Origin: JAMQPK01 sp963761975 | GTDB taxonomy: Bacteria > Acidobacteriota > Vicinamibacteria > Vicinamibacterales > JAMQPK01 | Assembly (NCBI GenBank): GCA_963761975.1 | Contig: CAVXIR010000004.1 | Coordinates: 558,001-622,000, forward strand | Reading direction: 5' to 3' | DNA length: 64,000 nucleotides | In this document: positions 1 through 7,478 of the stretch, in pieces | How positions within the stretch are numbered: the first letter of the stretch is position 1 | Layout of the letters: the number at the start of each line of letters is the position of its first letter | Position numbers and translations under genes: made by a program | Notes under the pieces: generated by a model | What the model saw: the letters and a program-made list of their open reading frames with translations, nothing else | The model's database searches: none | What the model was told of the DNA's origin: nothing

Positions 1-2
1 GC

Positions 3-119
3 TATCACGCCCGGCTCGACCGGGAAGGCCGTCATCTGCAGGGCGCAGAGCGTGTCCGCGAAAGCCTGAAGCCGGGCGATCGCATCGTCCTGCAGCCGAA
101 CGTTGACGCGGGACGGTAA
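3..119 (+). CDS. C-terminal tail of a probable ubiquitin-like (beta-grasp) protein, partial
   Basis: The window opens inside a reading frame that ends with TAA at 117-119. Only about 38 residues are visible. The tail carries 'LKPGDRIVLQPNVDAGR', which fits the last beta strand and C-terminal Gly region of YukD/EsaB-like and other beta-grasp ubiquitin-like proteins, where a 'GD.(I/V)(V/L)L.P.V.AG' pattern is common. The gene lies 9 bp upstream of a JAMM peptidase gene on the same strand, a pairing known from bacterial ubiquitin-like operons. The fold call is inference from a short motif; the start and most of the protein are outside the window. Confidence 0.45.
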   Translation, partial: YHARLDREGRHLQGAERVRESLKPGDRIVLQPNVDAGR

Positions 120-128
120 GGGACATCC

Positions 129-1262
129 GTGGATTGCGCCTATCGCTTCGTGCTGGACGTAAGGACGCTGTCGGGGTCCGTGCTGTTCAGCAGGGCGCTC
201 GAGCCGGACTGGGAACCTGCGCTGCAGGCAGCCCGGCTCGCCGGTCTTCGGACACTCGGGGTGTGGCACCAGGACGGCGATGTCGAGCCGTCTGTGGTGC
301 CTCTGTGGCATGCGTCCGCCGGTCAGCCGACGGTACATGAATTCCGAGTGCGTATGAGCGCCGACGGTCGCGAGTGGTCTTCGGACTTCAGAACGACCGA
401 GTACTTCGCCGACACCGCACGTGCGGTCGTGGCGGCGCAAGTGGCCGCTGGTCAGCTTGCGCCGTCAGACCGCGTCCGCTACTCCGTCACCGCGTATCCG
501 GCAGATCGCCCCGAAAGTGACGGACATCGCCTTCGATTGATGACCGTCGATCGGCCCCAGCCTCTTGTGTTGCAGGACCGGGCGTTCAGCACGCTCGCCG
601 CCCGGTCCCTCGCCTGTGGTGACGCCGATCCATCCGACGTGACGGTGGTGCTGCCTGAGCTGGTCCTGAACGAAGTGTGTCTGCTCACTCAACAGGCCGG
701 CGAACACGAAACTGGCGGAATTCTGGTTGGGCACCTGTGTCGGGATGAATCGAAAGGCGACATCGGCCTCGAGGTGACGGCTCAGATTCCGGCCCGACAT
801 ACGGTCAGTCAGCCGGAGAAACTGACGTTCACCTCAGAAACCTGGACCGATGTGCGCAACGCCGTCGCGCTGCGACGAGCCGAGGAAAAGCTTATCGGCT
901 GGTGGCATAGCCACCCCGCCTTCCAGTGGTGTGCCGAGTGTCCGATTGAGCGCCAGCGGGTGTGTCAATACGCGACCGGCTTTCTCAGCCCGGACGACAA
1001 GGCTCTGCATCGCTCAGTGTTCCCAAGCGCCTTCACGCAGGCGCTTGTCATCACGAGATCGATATCCGGGCTCGATGCCCGGATGTTCGGGTGGCGCGAC
1101 GGCGTGCTCCGCCCGCGCGGGTTCCGGCTGAGCCGACACGATGACACCGGGCACTCACTCGCCCTCGAATCGGTGCGGACCGCCTCGTCCATCGGAGAAG
1201 CGGCGTGCGTTAGCGAGCCCGGCAGGGCAAAGAGTGATCCCATTGTCGTCACCGATCTCTGA
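129..1262 (+). CDS. JAMM/MPN (JAB) metalloprotease with N-terminal domain, ubiquitin-like operon type
   Basis: The protein has 377 residues and starts at a GTG preceded by AAGGGA. Residues 1 to about 150 form a domain I do not recognise. Residues from about 165 form a JAB/MPN domain, a zinc isopeptidase fold that cuts ubiquitin-like conjugates. The catalytic Glu is E194 in 'HETGGILVG', the zinc His pair is H260/H262 in 'WWHSHP', and the Ser and Asp of the JAMM motif are S287 and D290 in 'FLSPDD'. The spacing between the HxHP and SxxD parts is longer than the canonical JAMM spacing; the extra stretch holds C268, C271 and C279 and may bind a second metal. The stop is 17 bp before the ARC-type ATPase gene, so the two are likely cotranscribed. 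Removal or maturation of the upstream ubiquitin-like protein or of Pup-like conjugates is inferred, not shown. Confidence 0.85.
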   Translation: MDCAYRFVLDVRTLSGSVLFSRALEPDWEPALQAARLAGLRTLGVWHQDGDVEPSVVPLWHASAGQPTVHEFRVRMSADGREWSSDFRTTEYFADTARAVVAAQVAAGQLAPSDRVRYSVTAYPADRPESDGHRLRLMTVDRPQPLVLQDRAFSTLAARSLACGDADPSDVTVVLPELVLNEVCLLTQQAGEHETGGILVGHLCRDESKGDIGLEVTAQIPARHTVSQPEKLTFTSETWTDVRNAVALRRAEEKLIGWWHSHPAFQWCAECPIERQRVCQYATGFLSPDDKALHRSVFPSAFTQALVITRSISGLDARMFGWRDGVLRPRGFRLSRHDDTGHSLALESVRTASSIGEAACVSEPGRAKSDPIVVTDL

Positions 1263-1279
1263 GTTGGAAGGAGAACACG

Positions 1280-3010
1280 ATGCCACGCCGTCCCCGTGTA
1301 GATGTCGACGATCCGGAACTTGTCGCGGTATTCGAACGGATCGCCGAGAGCAGCCCCGACGCGGCGTCGCTGCAGGAGCAGGTCGCCCTAGTTGCGCGCG
1401 CGCGTGAGCGTTGGCCCGATGCCGGGCCGACGATCGACAAATTCCTGTTGTTCGAGCTCGGCGACCTGCGCCGCAACATGAAGGAAGTGCTGGCCAATCA
1501 GAACGAGCTGAGGAAGCTGCACGATCAACTGACCAGTCCTCCCTGGTACATCGGCGTCTTTCTTCGCGCTGTGGAAGGCACAGCGCGTCGCGTGGTGGTC
1601 GCCTACCAGAACACTCAGCGCGTGGTGACGCTCGCCAAAGACGTGGACCTCGAGAGCCTGCGTGTGGGCGATGACGTGGTGTTGTCACACGATCTCAACC
1701 TGCTGCTCGAGACGCTCACGCCAAGCGTCAAGCGTTTGTGCGAAGTCGGCGAGTTTCAGTACCAGCTCGGCGCCGAGCGGCTCGTGATGAAGGTGCGCGA
1801 TGCCGAGATGCTGGTGCACGCCGCGGCAACCCTGGATGTTTCCGCGCTTTCGCACGGCGACCGCGTACTGTGGGACCCCGCCCTGGCGATGGCGTTCGAG
1901 CGACTCCCTCGTCCGGCCGAATCCGGTCTGTTCCTCACCGAGACGCCGACAGAGTGTTTCGCCGACGTCGGCGGTCTCGATCGGCAGATTCAACAACTTC
2001 AGGTTGCGGTCGGCCTCCACGTGCTGCAACCAGAACTTGTGGCCCGCTATGGCCTCAAGCGCGCGGGTGCGCTGTTGCTCGTCGGACCACCGGGCACCGG
2101 AAAGACGATGCTCGCAAAAGCATTGGCGCGGTGGCTCGGGGAGCACTCGCAGAGCGGGCGTTCGCGCTTCCTTTATATAAAGCCTGGCGCGCTCAACAGC
2201 ATGTGGTGGGGTCAGAGTGAGGCCAACGTTCGCGAAGTGTTCCGCGTAGCGAAGGAAGCCGCCGCGGCCGCACCGGGGATGCCCGTGGTCCTTTTCTTCG
2301 ACGAAGTGGACTCCATTGGCACAACGCGCAGCACGGAAGCTGTGCAGCACGTGGCCAGCCGTGTGCTCGAAAGCTTCATGACAGAGCTGGACGGCCTCAT
2401 CGCCAGAGGGAACGTCCTGGTCGTGGCGGCGACGAATCGTCGCGACGCGCTCGACCCGGCGCTGCTGCGGCCCGGCCGGCTGGGCGACCTGGTGTTGGAA
2501 GTCCCGCGGCCGAACAGCTCCGCGGCTCGGGCCATCCTCGAGCGCCACTTTCCCTCATTCGCGCCGTACGCATCGGACGTGGGGGCCGGTTCCGCGGATG
2601 CGCGCCGCGAAGTCATCGACACCGCGATCTCTCGGCTCTACGCACCAAACGGCGCCGGCGACATCGCTTCGCTGATGTTCAGAGACGGCACCCTTCGTCA
2701 AGTACAGGCGCGCGACCTCATCAGTGGAGCGATGCTGGCGAATATCGCTCGGGCAGCCACCGAACGTGCCTGCGTGCGCGAGGACGAAACCGGAGAGGTC
2801 GGCATCGGCCGGGCCGATGTGCTCGACGCCATCGCAGGCGAGCTCTTGAATGCGGTCTCCACGCTCACGCCGGGCAATTGTCACGCGCACATTGGCGGGT
2901 TACCCCAGGACTTGATGGTGGTGAGGGTGGAGCCCTCGATGAGCCGGCCGCAACGGCCTCATCGCTTCATGACGCTCGTACCGCGGGAGAGCGAAAGGAT
3001 CTCGAGATGA
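1280..3010 (+). CDS. arc: proteasome-associated AAA ATPase (ARC/Mpa family)
   Basis: This 576-residue protein resembles Mpa/ARC, the hexameric unfoldase that recognises pupylated proteins and feeds them to the 20S proteasome. An N-terminal helical, coiled-coil-like region (about 35-85) is followed by an OB-fold-like region (about 90-215) and a single AAA domain. Walker A is GPPGTGKT at 269-276 and Walker B ends in D341-E342 within 'VVLFFDEVDS'. Sensor 1 lies in 'AATNRRD' and the arginine finger in 'RPGR'. The start is supported by AAGGAG six bases upstream. The last residues (..RESERISR) lack the hydrophobic-Tyr or GQYL-type tail by which Mpa docks on the 20S ring. The TGA overlaps the ATG of the next gene (ATGA), so translation is coupled. 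Family assignment is firm; a proteasomal partner is not visible here. Confidence 0.88.
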   Translation: MPRRPRVDVDDPELVAVFERIAESSPDAASLQEQVALVARARERWPDAGPTIDKFLLFELGDLRRNMKEVLANQNELRKLHDQLTSPPWYIGVFLRAVEGTARRVVVAYQNTQRVVTLAKDVDLESLRVGDDVVLSHDLNLLLETLTPSVKRLCEVGEFQYQLGAERLVMKVRDAEMLVHAAATLDVSALSHGDRVLWDPALAMAFERLPRPAESGLFLTETPTECFADVGGLDRQIQQLQVAVGLHVLQPELVARYGLKRAGALLLVGPPGTGKTMLAKALARWLGEHSQSGRSRFLYIKPGALNSMWWGQSEANVREVFRVAKEAAAAAPGMPVVLFFDEVDSIGTTRSTEAVQHVASRVLESFMTELDGLIARGNVLVVAATNRRDALDPALLRPGRLGDLVLEVPRPNSSAARAILERHFPSFAPYASDVGAGSADARREVIDTAISRLYAPNGAGDIASLMFRDGTLRQVQARDLISGAMLANIARAATERACVREDETGEVGIGRADVLDAIAGELLNAVSTLTPGNCHAHIGGLPQDLMVVRVEPSMSRPQRPHRFMTLVPRESERISR

Positions 3011-4770
3011 AAGCCGTCGTTCCAAAGATCGTTGGCGCCGATGTCGAGCTCAGCAACTTCATCCTGGGGGTGACTCGGGAACAAGGCACCGGCGCCCTGG
3101 CATCGCGGATGCTCCTTGCCGAGATCGACGGCATCGATTCGGGTACGGCAGCGGCGGCCGAGGCGCTCGATTGGGGCAGAAAGTTTCTGCCCTCAACTGG
3201 GGGGTGCGCCTATATCGACTCGGATCATTTGGAGGTGGCGCTCGCTGAAACATCCAGCGCCTACGATCACGTTGCGTATTGGCGCGCGATGCTGAATGTC
3301 GTGCGCGGCGCAGCACGACGTGTGAACCAGCAACTGGAGAGCAGTTGTCGGCTACAGGTGCTCGCAAACTGCAGTGACGGGCTCGGCAATTCGTATGGGA
3401 GCCACCTCAACGTGCTTGTCTCCAGGACGTGCTGGAATGACATCGTTTCGGTCAAGCCCCACTATCTGGCCTACCTTGCCGCGTTTCAGATCTCCAGCAT
3501 CGTCTTCACCGGGCAAGGAAAGGTTGGCAGCGAGTGTGACGGCCTCCCCGCCGATTTTCAGTTGTCACAGCGCGCCGACTTCATCAAGACGATTGCCCAC
3601 ATCGACACGATGGTGAACCGCGGCGTCGTCAACACGCGCAACGAGCCGCACTGCGGTTGGAGACGAGATGCCATCACGGCCGAGCTGGCCAGGCTGCACG
3701 TCATTTTCTTCGACAGCACGTTATGTCAGGTGGCCACACTGCTTCGAGTCGGCACCATGCAGATGATTGCCGCCATGCTCGAAGCTGGAGAGGTGAACGT
3801 GCGTCTGGCGCTCGACAATCCGCTCGAAGCGCTCAGCACGTGGAGCCGCGACGTGACACTTGCCGTGCCGATGGCGCTCGTTGACGGCCCGTCACGCACG
3901 GCAGTGGAGCTGCAGTTCGAGTTTCTCGAGGCGGCACGACTGTTCCACGCCCGAGGCGGATTCGAGTCGGTGGTGCCCGATGCGGATCGGTTGCTGGCGC
4001 TGTGGGAAGACACCCTGACGAAGCTCGCTTCTCGCGACTTCACGACGCTGAGCCGCCGGCTCGATTGGGTAGCCAAATACCGGTTGCTCCGCGGCGTGCT
4101 CGATCGGCGACCCGACCTCGGATGGCATTCGCCCGCGGTGAAGCAGCTCGATCAGCTTTACGCCAACCTGGATGAAGCCGAGGGCCCGTTCTGGGCGCTG
4201 GAACGGGCGGGACAAGTCGATCGCGTCGTGACGGACGAGGCGATCGAGCATGCGGGGTGCGAGCCACCGCCCGACACGCGGGCCTGGACGCGCGCGCACC
4301 TCCTCAGACTTGCCGGAAGCGGCCGCATCGAGCGTGTGGCCTGGGATCGCGTGTCGGTACGGACGCCGACACCGCAATCCCGATTCTTTCGAACGCGAGT
4401 TGTGCACCTTCCCTTGCCCTACGGATCTACCCGAGCAGACAACGAGCGGTTCTTCGCGGAGGGTGCACTGCTCGAATCGGTAGTGGAAGCGCTGCGGGCC
4501 ACAGACCCTCCACCTGTCGTCGCATCGGGATCGTCACTGCATAACCCATGGCCTGTTCAACCGGAGGAAAACAATGAGCACACGCGAACGTCGTACAAGG
4601 AACGAACCGTGCCCCCGGCCGACGCAATGGCGGAGGACCCGGGAACCGTTACAGCAGCTCGTGATGCGGGCGACGCCTTTCTGGAAGCGGCTGACCGAGC
4701 GATGGATCGTGCGCTATCGGGCTCGCCAGAGGAATTTCTGCGCCAGAACCGTCAGCTTGGCGGGCAGTAG
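3007..4770 (+). CDS. Dop-like (Pup deamidase/depupylase family) protein, reading frame continuous into a Pup-like tail
   Basis: The ATG overlaps the ATPase stop codon and follows AAAGGA. The first ~520 residues belong to the PafA/Dop superfamily of carboxylate-amine-ligase-like enzymes. Visible landmarks are 'VGADVELSN' near the N-terminus, matching the 'GxExE' nucleotide/Mg loop (D12 and E14 here, the first acid being Asp, not Glu); 'YIDSDHLE' with D71, matching the catalytic Asp in the Dop-style spacing D-x2-H-x-E; and 'GNSYGSHLN', matching 'GNSYGCHEN' but with Leu replacing the Glu. These changes suggest a paralog with altered or lost ligase chemistry. The frame has no stop before the Pup-like C-terminus ending GGQ at 4770, giving 587 residues in all, longer than an ordinary Dop (about 500). 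Either this is a true Dop-Pup fusion or the sequence has an indel near the 3' end. Confidence 0.75.
   Translation: MKAVVPKIVGADVELSNFILGVTREQGTGALASRMLLAEIDGIDSGTAAAAEALDWGRKFLPSTGGCAYIDSDHLEVALAETSSAYDHVAYWRAMLNVVRGAARRVNQQLESSCRLQVLANCSDGLGNSYGSHLNVLVSRTCWNDIVSVKPHYLAYLAAFQISSIVFTGQGKVGSECDGLPADFQLSQRADFIKTIAHIDTMVNRGVVNTRNEPHCGWRRDAITAELARLHVIFFDSTLCQVATLLRVGTMQMIAAMLEAGEVNVRLALDNPLEALSTWSRDVTLAVPMALVDGPSRTAVELQFEFLEAARLFHARGGFESVVPDADRLLALWEDTLTKLASRDFTTLSRRLDWVAKYRLLRGVLDRRPDLGWHSPAVKQLDQLYANLDEAEGPFWALERAGQVDRVVTDEAIEHAGCEPPPDTRAWTRAHLLRLAGSGRIERVAWDRVSVRTPTPQSRFFRTRVVHLPLPYGSTRADNERFFAEGALLESVVEALRATDPPPVVASGSSLHNPWPVQPEENNEHTRTSYKERTVPPADAMAEDPGTVTAARDAGDAFLEAADRAMDRALSGSPEEFLRQNRQLGGQ
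4574..4770 (+). CDS. pup: Pup-like protein modifier (GGQ C-terminus), apparent frameshift near its start
   Basis: The C-terminus reads 'EEFLRQNRQLGGQ', which lines up position by position with the end of mycobacterial Pup (E-[DE]-F-x-R ... Q-x-G-G-Q). Gln-ended Pups are deamidated by Dop to GGE before ligation to lysines. The segment is Ala-, Asp- and Glu-rich, as expected for disordered Pup. Two starts compete. A strong GGAGG (4563-4567) lies six bases before ATG 4574, but that ATG is one frame off; adding one base in the C run at 4612-4616 gives a 65-residue protein, the usual Pup size. Alternatively GTG 4609, preceded by AAGGAA, is already in frame and gives 53 residues. The frame is also open to the upstream Dop-like gene. 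Pup identity of the C-terminus is well supported; the exact start is not. Confidence 0.7.
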
Positions 4771-4801
4771 GCCGCAGTCCCGTTCGCGGCGCTCGGGCAG
4801 C

Positions 4802-4819
4802 GCAGGGCTTCAGCCCTGC
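4802..4819. repeat. short palindromic repeat (gcagggct/agccctgc)
   Basis: A perfect 8-bp inverted repeat with a 2-base centre lies between the Pup-like and PafA-like genes. The same palindrome recurs at 16831, 24047 and 32298 in this window, so it belongs to a dispersed repeat family, not to a gene-specific terminator. Confidence 0.75.
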
Positions 4820-4853
4820 CAAGCAGCGCGAGCGGGTGTGTAGGAGGTGACGC

Positions 4854-6410
4854 GTGAAGATGGTGATGGGCGGCGAAACCGAGTATGCGATCAGCGCACG
4901 GGACAAACGCGGCCGAGTCGTGGACCAGGCGCTCCTGTTGGATCGCCTGCTCGATCACGTCAAACGGCAGTCCGGCTACACATCGCAGTCGTGGCGCGGA
5001 CGCTTCCTGAGCAATGGGGGTCTGCTGTATCTCGATGCGGGGCTCCACCTGGAGTGGGCCACGCCCGAGTGCACCTCGCCCTTCGACGTTGTCCGTTACT
5101 TGAAGGCTGGCGATCGCATCGTGCACGACCTGGCGATGTCGTACATGGCGCTTGGCGGCCGTGTGTCAGACATCTTCTGCTCTCGCGCGAACGTTGACTA
5201 CCTGTCGGGCACGCTGTGGGCTGCGCACGAGTCCTACATGCACGACGTGCCTCCGAACGAGCTGCCCGAGCAGTTCATTCCCTTCCTGGCCTCCCGTGTC
5301 GTCCTCGGCGCGGGTGGATGGGACTGCAGTTCGCCCGGGCTGCGTTTCACCATGTCGCCGCGAGCGCACTTCATCACGAAGATCGCCGATCGGGATTCCC
5401 AGAACATCCGGCCGCTCTTTCACACGAAGGACGAATCGCTCAGCCGTACCGGGTCGCATCGGCTGCACGTCGCCTGTTCGGAATCGCTTTGTTCCGAAAC
5501 GGGCAACGTGCTGCGCTTCGGCACAACGGCACTGGTGCTGGCTTTACTCGGAAGCGGCGTTCGACCGGGCTCCACCGTCGCACTGGCTTCGCCCGTCCGG
5601 GCGATGCAGCATTTCGCCGCGGATCTCGGCTGGCGCGCCTGTACAGCTTACGGCCCCCGACGTTGGCTATCCGCCCTGGACATCCAGCATCATTATTTAG
5701 AATGCGTCGAGACGCATTTCAGCGCGCTCGGCCTGCCCGACTGGGCGGAACGAGTGTGCGGGATGTGGCGTGCGGTCCTCGACGATCTCGCCGCCGACCC
5801 GGCTCGTCTCGAGTCGAAGCTGGACTGGGCGATCAAGCGGCGGGTGTTCGAACGGCAGCTCGCACGGCGAGGGATTGCCTGGTCGTCGCTGCAACGGTGG
5901 AACGCAGTGCTCGACCGTCTCAAACGAAGATGGACGAGCGTGCACCCACAGGAGCCGTTTGCCCTTCGGTTCCTCGTCCAATCACACCCGGCTCTGGCTG
6001 GCGACAAAGCGTGGCTGACGAGATCGCTCGCTCGCCGTGGCCTGGACTGGAGCCAGCTCGCAGACCTCGAGGCCGCGCGGCACGAGGCATTCGAGCTGGA
6101 CGCGCGGTTCGGCGCGCTCGGCGAGCACGGCATCTTCAACGCGCTCGACGTAGCGGGAACGCTTCAACATCGAGTGGGCGGGCTGGATGTGGATAGTGCG
6201 ATGACCGAACCGCCCCAGGACACACGTGCGAAAATTCGCGGCGACGTGGTGCGGCGCCTGAGCGACGCAAAGATGCAGTACGGCGCTGAATGGACGGCGA
6301 TCTTCGACAATAGCGCCGGGCTCGTCCTGGACCTGCACAACCCGTTCGAAACCGAAGAACGCTGGCGCCCCGTCAGGCGCGAGCAGAGACCTTACGAGAG
6401 CGCGCTTTGA
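4854..6410 (+). CDS. pafA: PafA-like Pup ligase (PafA/Dop family)
   Basis: The protein has 518 residues and starts at GTG 4854 with a near-perfect AGGAGGT Shine-Dalgarno sequence five bases upstream. It has the full signature of the family: 'GGETEYAI' with E8 and E10 (Mg-ATP loop), then 'LYLDAGLHLEWATPEC' with the catalytic Asp D61 and the D-x3-H-x-E-x-AT-PEC spacing typical of PafA, not Dop. Further on, 'AAHESYMHD' corresponds to the 'CHENY' ATP-site motif. PafA phosphorylates the C-terminal Glu of Pup and joins it to substrate lysines. With the Dop-like gene and Pup just upstream, this enzyme is the likely ligase of the cluster. PafA versus Dop is decided only by motif spacing, so an alternative deamidase role remains open. 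Confidence 0.82.
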   Translation: MKMVMGGETEYAISARDKRGRVVDQALLLDRLLDHVKRQSGYTSQSWRGRFLSNGGLLYLDAGLHLEWATPECTSPFDVVRYLKAGDRIVHDLAMSYMALGGRVSDIFCSRANVDYLSGTLWAAHESYMHDVPPNELPEQFIPFLASRVVLGAGGWDCSSPGLRFTMSPRAHFITKIADRDSQNIRPLFHTKDESLSRTGSHRLHVACSESLCSETGNVLRFGTTALVLALLGSGVRPGSTVALASPVRAMQHFAADLGWRACTAYGPRRWLSALDIQHHYLECVETHFSALGLPDWAERVCGMWRAVLDDLAADPARLESKLDWAIKRRVFERQLARRGIAWSSLQRWNAVLDRLKRRWTSVHPQEPFALRFLVQSHPALAGDKAWLTRSLARRGLDWSQLADLEAARHEAFELDARFGALGEHGIFNALDVAGTLQHRVGGLDVDSAMTEPPQDTRAKIRGDVVRRLSDAKMQYGAEWTAIFDNSAGLVLDLHNPFETEERWRPVRREQRPYESAL

Positions 6411-6423
6411 GTACCCAGCAGGT

Positions 6424-6442
6424 GGTTCCTGGTTCCTGTTCC
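6424..6442. repeat. ggttcc-type low-complexity repeat
   Basis: Tandem 'ggttcct' units lie in the gap between two convergent genes. Related ggttcc-rich stretches occur at 33717, 35476, 54041 and 60230, so this is a member of a dispersed repeat family. Confidence 0.5.
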
Positions 6443-6480
6443 GGTGTGCCACCTTCGGCGGCTGGCACCGCTTAGGTGGC

Positions 6481-6498
6481 ACAGGACTTTAGTCCTGT
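6481..6498. repeat. palindrome acaggact/agtcctgt at a gene 3' end
   Basis: A perfect 8-bp inverted repeat with a TT centre overlaps the last codons and stop of the VWFA-related gene. It could act as a transcription-end hairpin for the convergent pair but has no T tract. It resembles the other short palindromes in the window. Confidence 0.6.
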
Positions 6499-7478
6499 CG
6501 CTCGCGACTGTATCCGCCACGTGCCCGAATCGTCAGCCGCGGCGATTTGGGTACCGTCACTTTCAACTGGTGCCAGCCCGCCCGATCGCCCTCTGGTGTG
6601 AAACGCAGCACGTAGGTCTGGCGGAATTCGTTGATCACCCGTTTGAATGCGCCCACGGTACCGGTGCCCGTCAGCGTCGGTCCGTGAAGCTCGCCGCCGG
6701 TGCTTTCGGCGACGAGTCGAAGCAGCTCCCGGTCGAGATCCAAATACACCGCTCTCATGAACGGCTCCAATGGTCCCCAGATGGCGCGCTGGAAACGGCG
6801 CTGATCGTACGGGATGAGCGCGTGGCGTCGATCCGGAGGCATGTAGACCGGCGTGCCAGCGAATTTCGACCGCGCGTGCACGATGTGCAGCACCGCGTCG
6901 CTGCGGGCGGCCACCAGGCGCAGACCATCGGGACGCAGCGCGCTGTACGTATCGATACCGTCGGTCATGGCGACGACCAGGTGCCGCCGATCGATATCCA
7001 ACGGGGCCATCAGCGCAACAGCGAGCGTGTCGTACAACGCGGTCAAACCGCCCGTGGGAGGGCCGTCAAGAACGATCGCAGTGCCCGCCGGTCGCATTGG
7101 CATCAACTCGTGGGCAAACGTGTCGATTGCCAGAACACGAATCTGATCGACGGGCCGAAGCAGCGCCGCGATTTCCTGCGTGTCCTTCCTGAACCGTTCG
7201 ACGACCCACTCGGTGCTGCCGCTCGTATCGAGGACGAGGGTGACGTCGACCGGGACGGCGTCAACGTCCACGCTGGTGATCGTCTGCCCCACGCCGTTGT
7301 CTGTCAGCTGAAAATCAGCAGCGCGGAGCCCCGTTACGGCGCGGTTGCCATCGCGTACTGAGACCGCGACGGTGACAACTTCGACGTCGGAACGAAACGT
7401 CGGCTGCTGCGCCGCCATCACCGTCGTGGCACAGCCGACCAAAAGTGCGACGGACGACCGTGTCAGCCAGGCGGTCAC
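6489..7478 (-). CDS. VWFA-related acidobacterial domain protein
   Basis: The likely start is GTG 7478, giving 329 residues: it overlaps the TGA of the upstream TPR gene as GTGA, has AGGA in front, and begins directly with a signal-peptide-like stretch ending near 'VMAAQQ'. A longer version from ATG 7517 is possible. The protein is an exported von Willebrand factor A protein of the kind abundant in acidobacteria: a beta-rich N-terminal part 'VSVRDGNRAVTGLRAADFQLTDNG' and a VWA domain with the metal-ion-dependent adhesion site 'LDTSGST' and a later 'TDGIDT'. Function is unknown; VWA domains usually bind proteins. It is coupled to the TPR gene, so both probably act in one envelope complex. Confidence 0.8.
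   Translation of the reverse strand: MTAWLTRSSVALLVGCATTVMAAQQPTFRSDVEVVTVAVSVRDGNRAVTGLRAADFQLTDNGVGQTITSVDVDAVPVDVTLVLDTSGSTEWVVERFRKDTQEIAALLRPVDQIRVLAIDTFAHELMPMRPAGTAIVLDGPPTGGLTALYDTLAVALMAPLDIDRRHLVVAMTDGIDTYSALRPDGLRLVAARSDAVLHIVHARSKFAGTPVYMPPDRRHALIPYDQRRFQRAIWGPLEPFMRAVYLDLDRELLRLVAESTGGELHGPTLTGTGTVGAFKRVINEFRQTYVLRFTPEGDRAGWHQLKVTVPKSPRLTIRARGGYSRERQD

Noticed and set aside
1..6410. 20S proteasome genes prcB/prcA within the Pup cluster
   Set aside because: No frame has the N-terminal Thr or the alpha/beta proteasome fold signatures; all open space is taken by the genes listed.
6444..7361. 305-codon plus-strand frame opposite the VWFA-related gene
   Set aside because: Shadow frame; the minus strand has the MIDAS motif and the coupled upstream gene.
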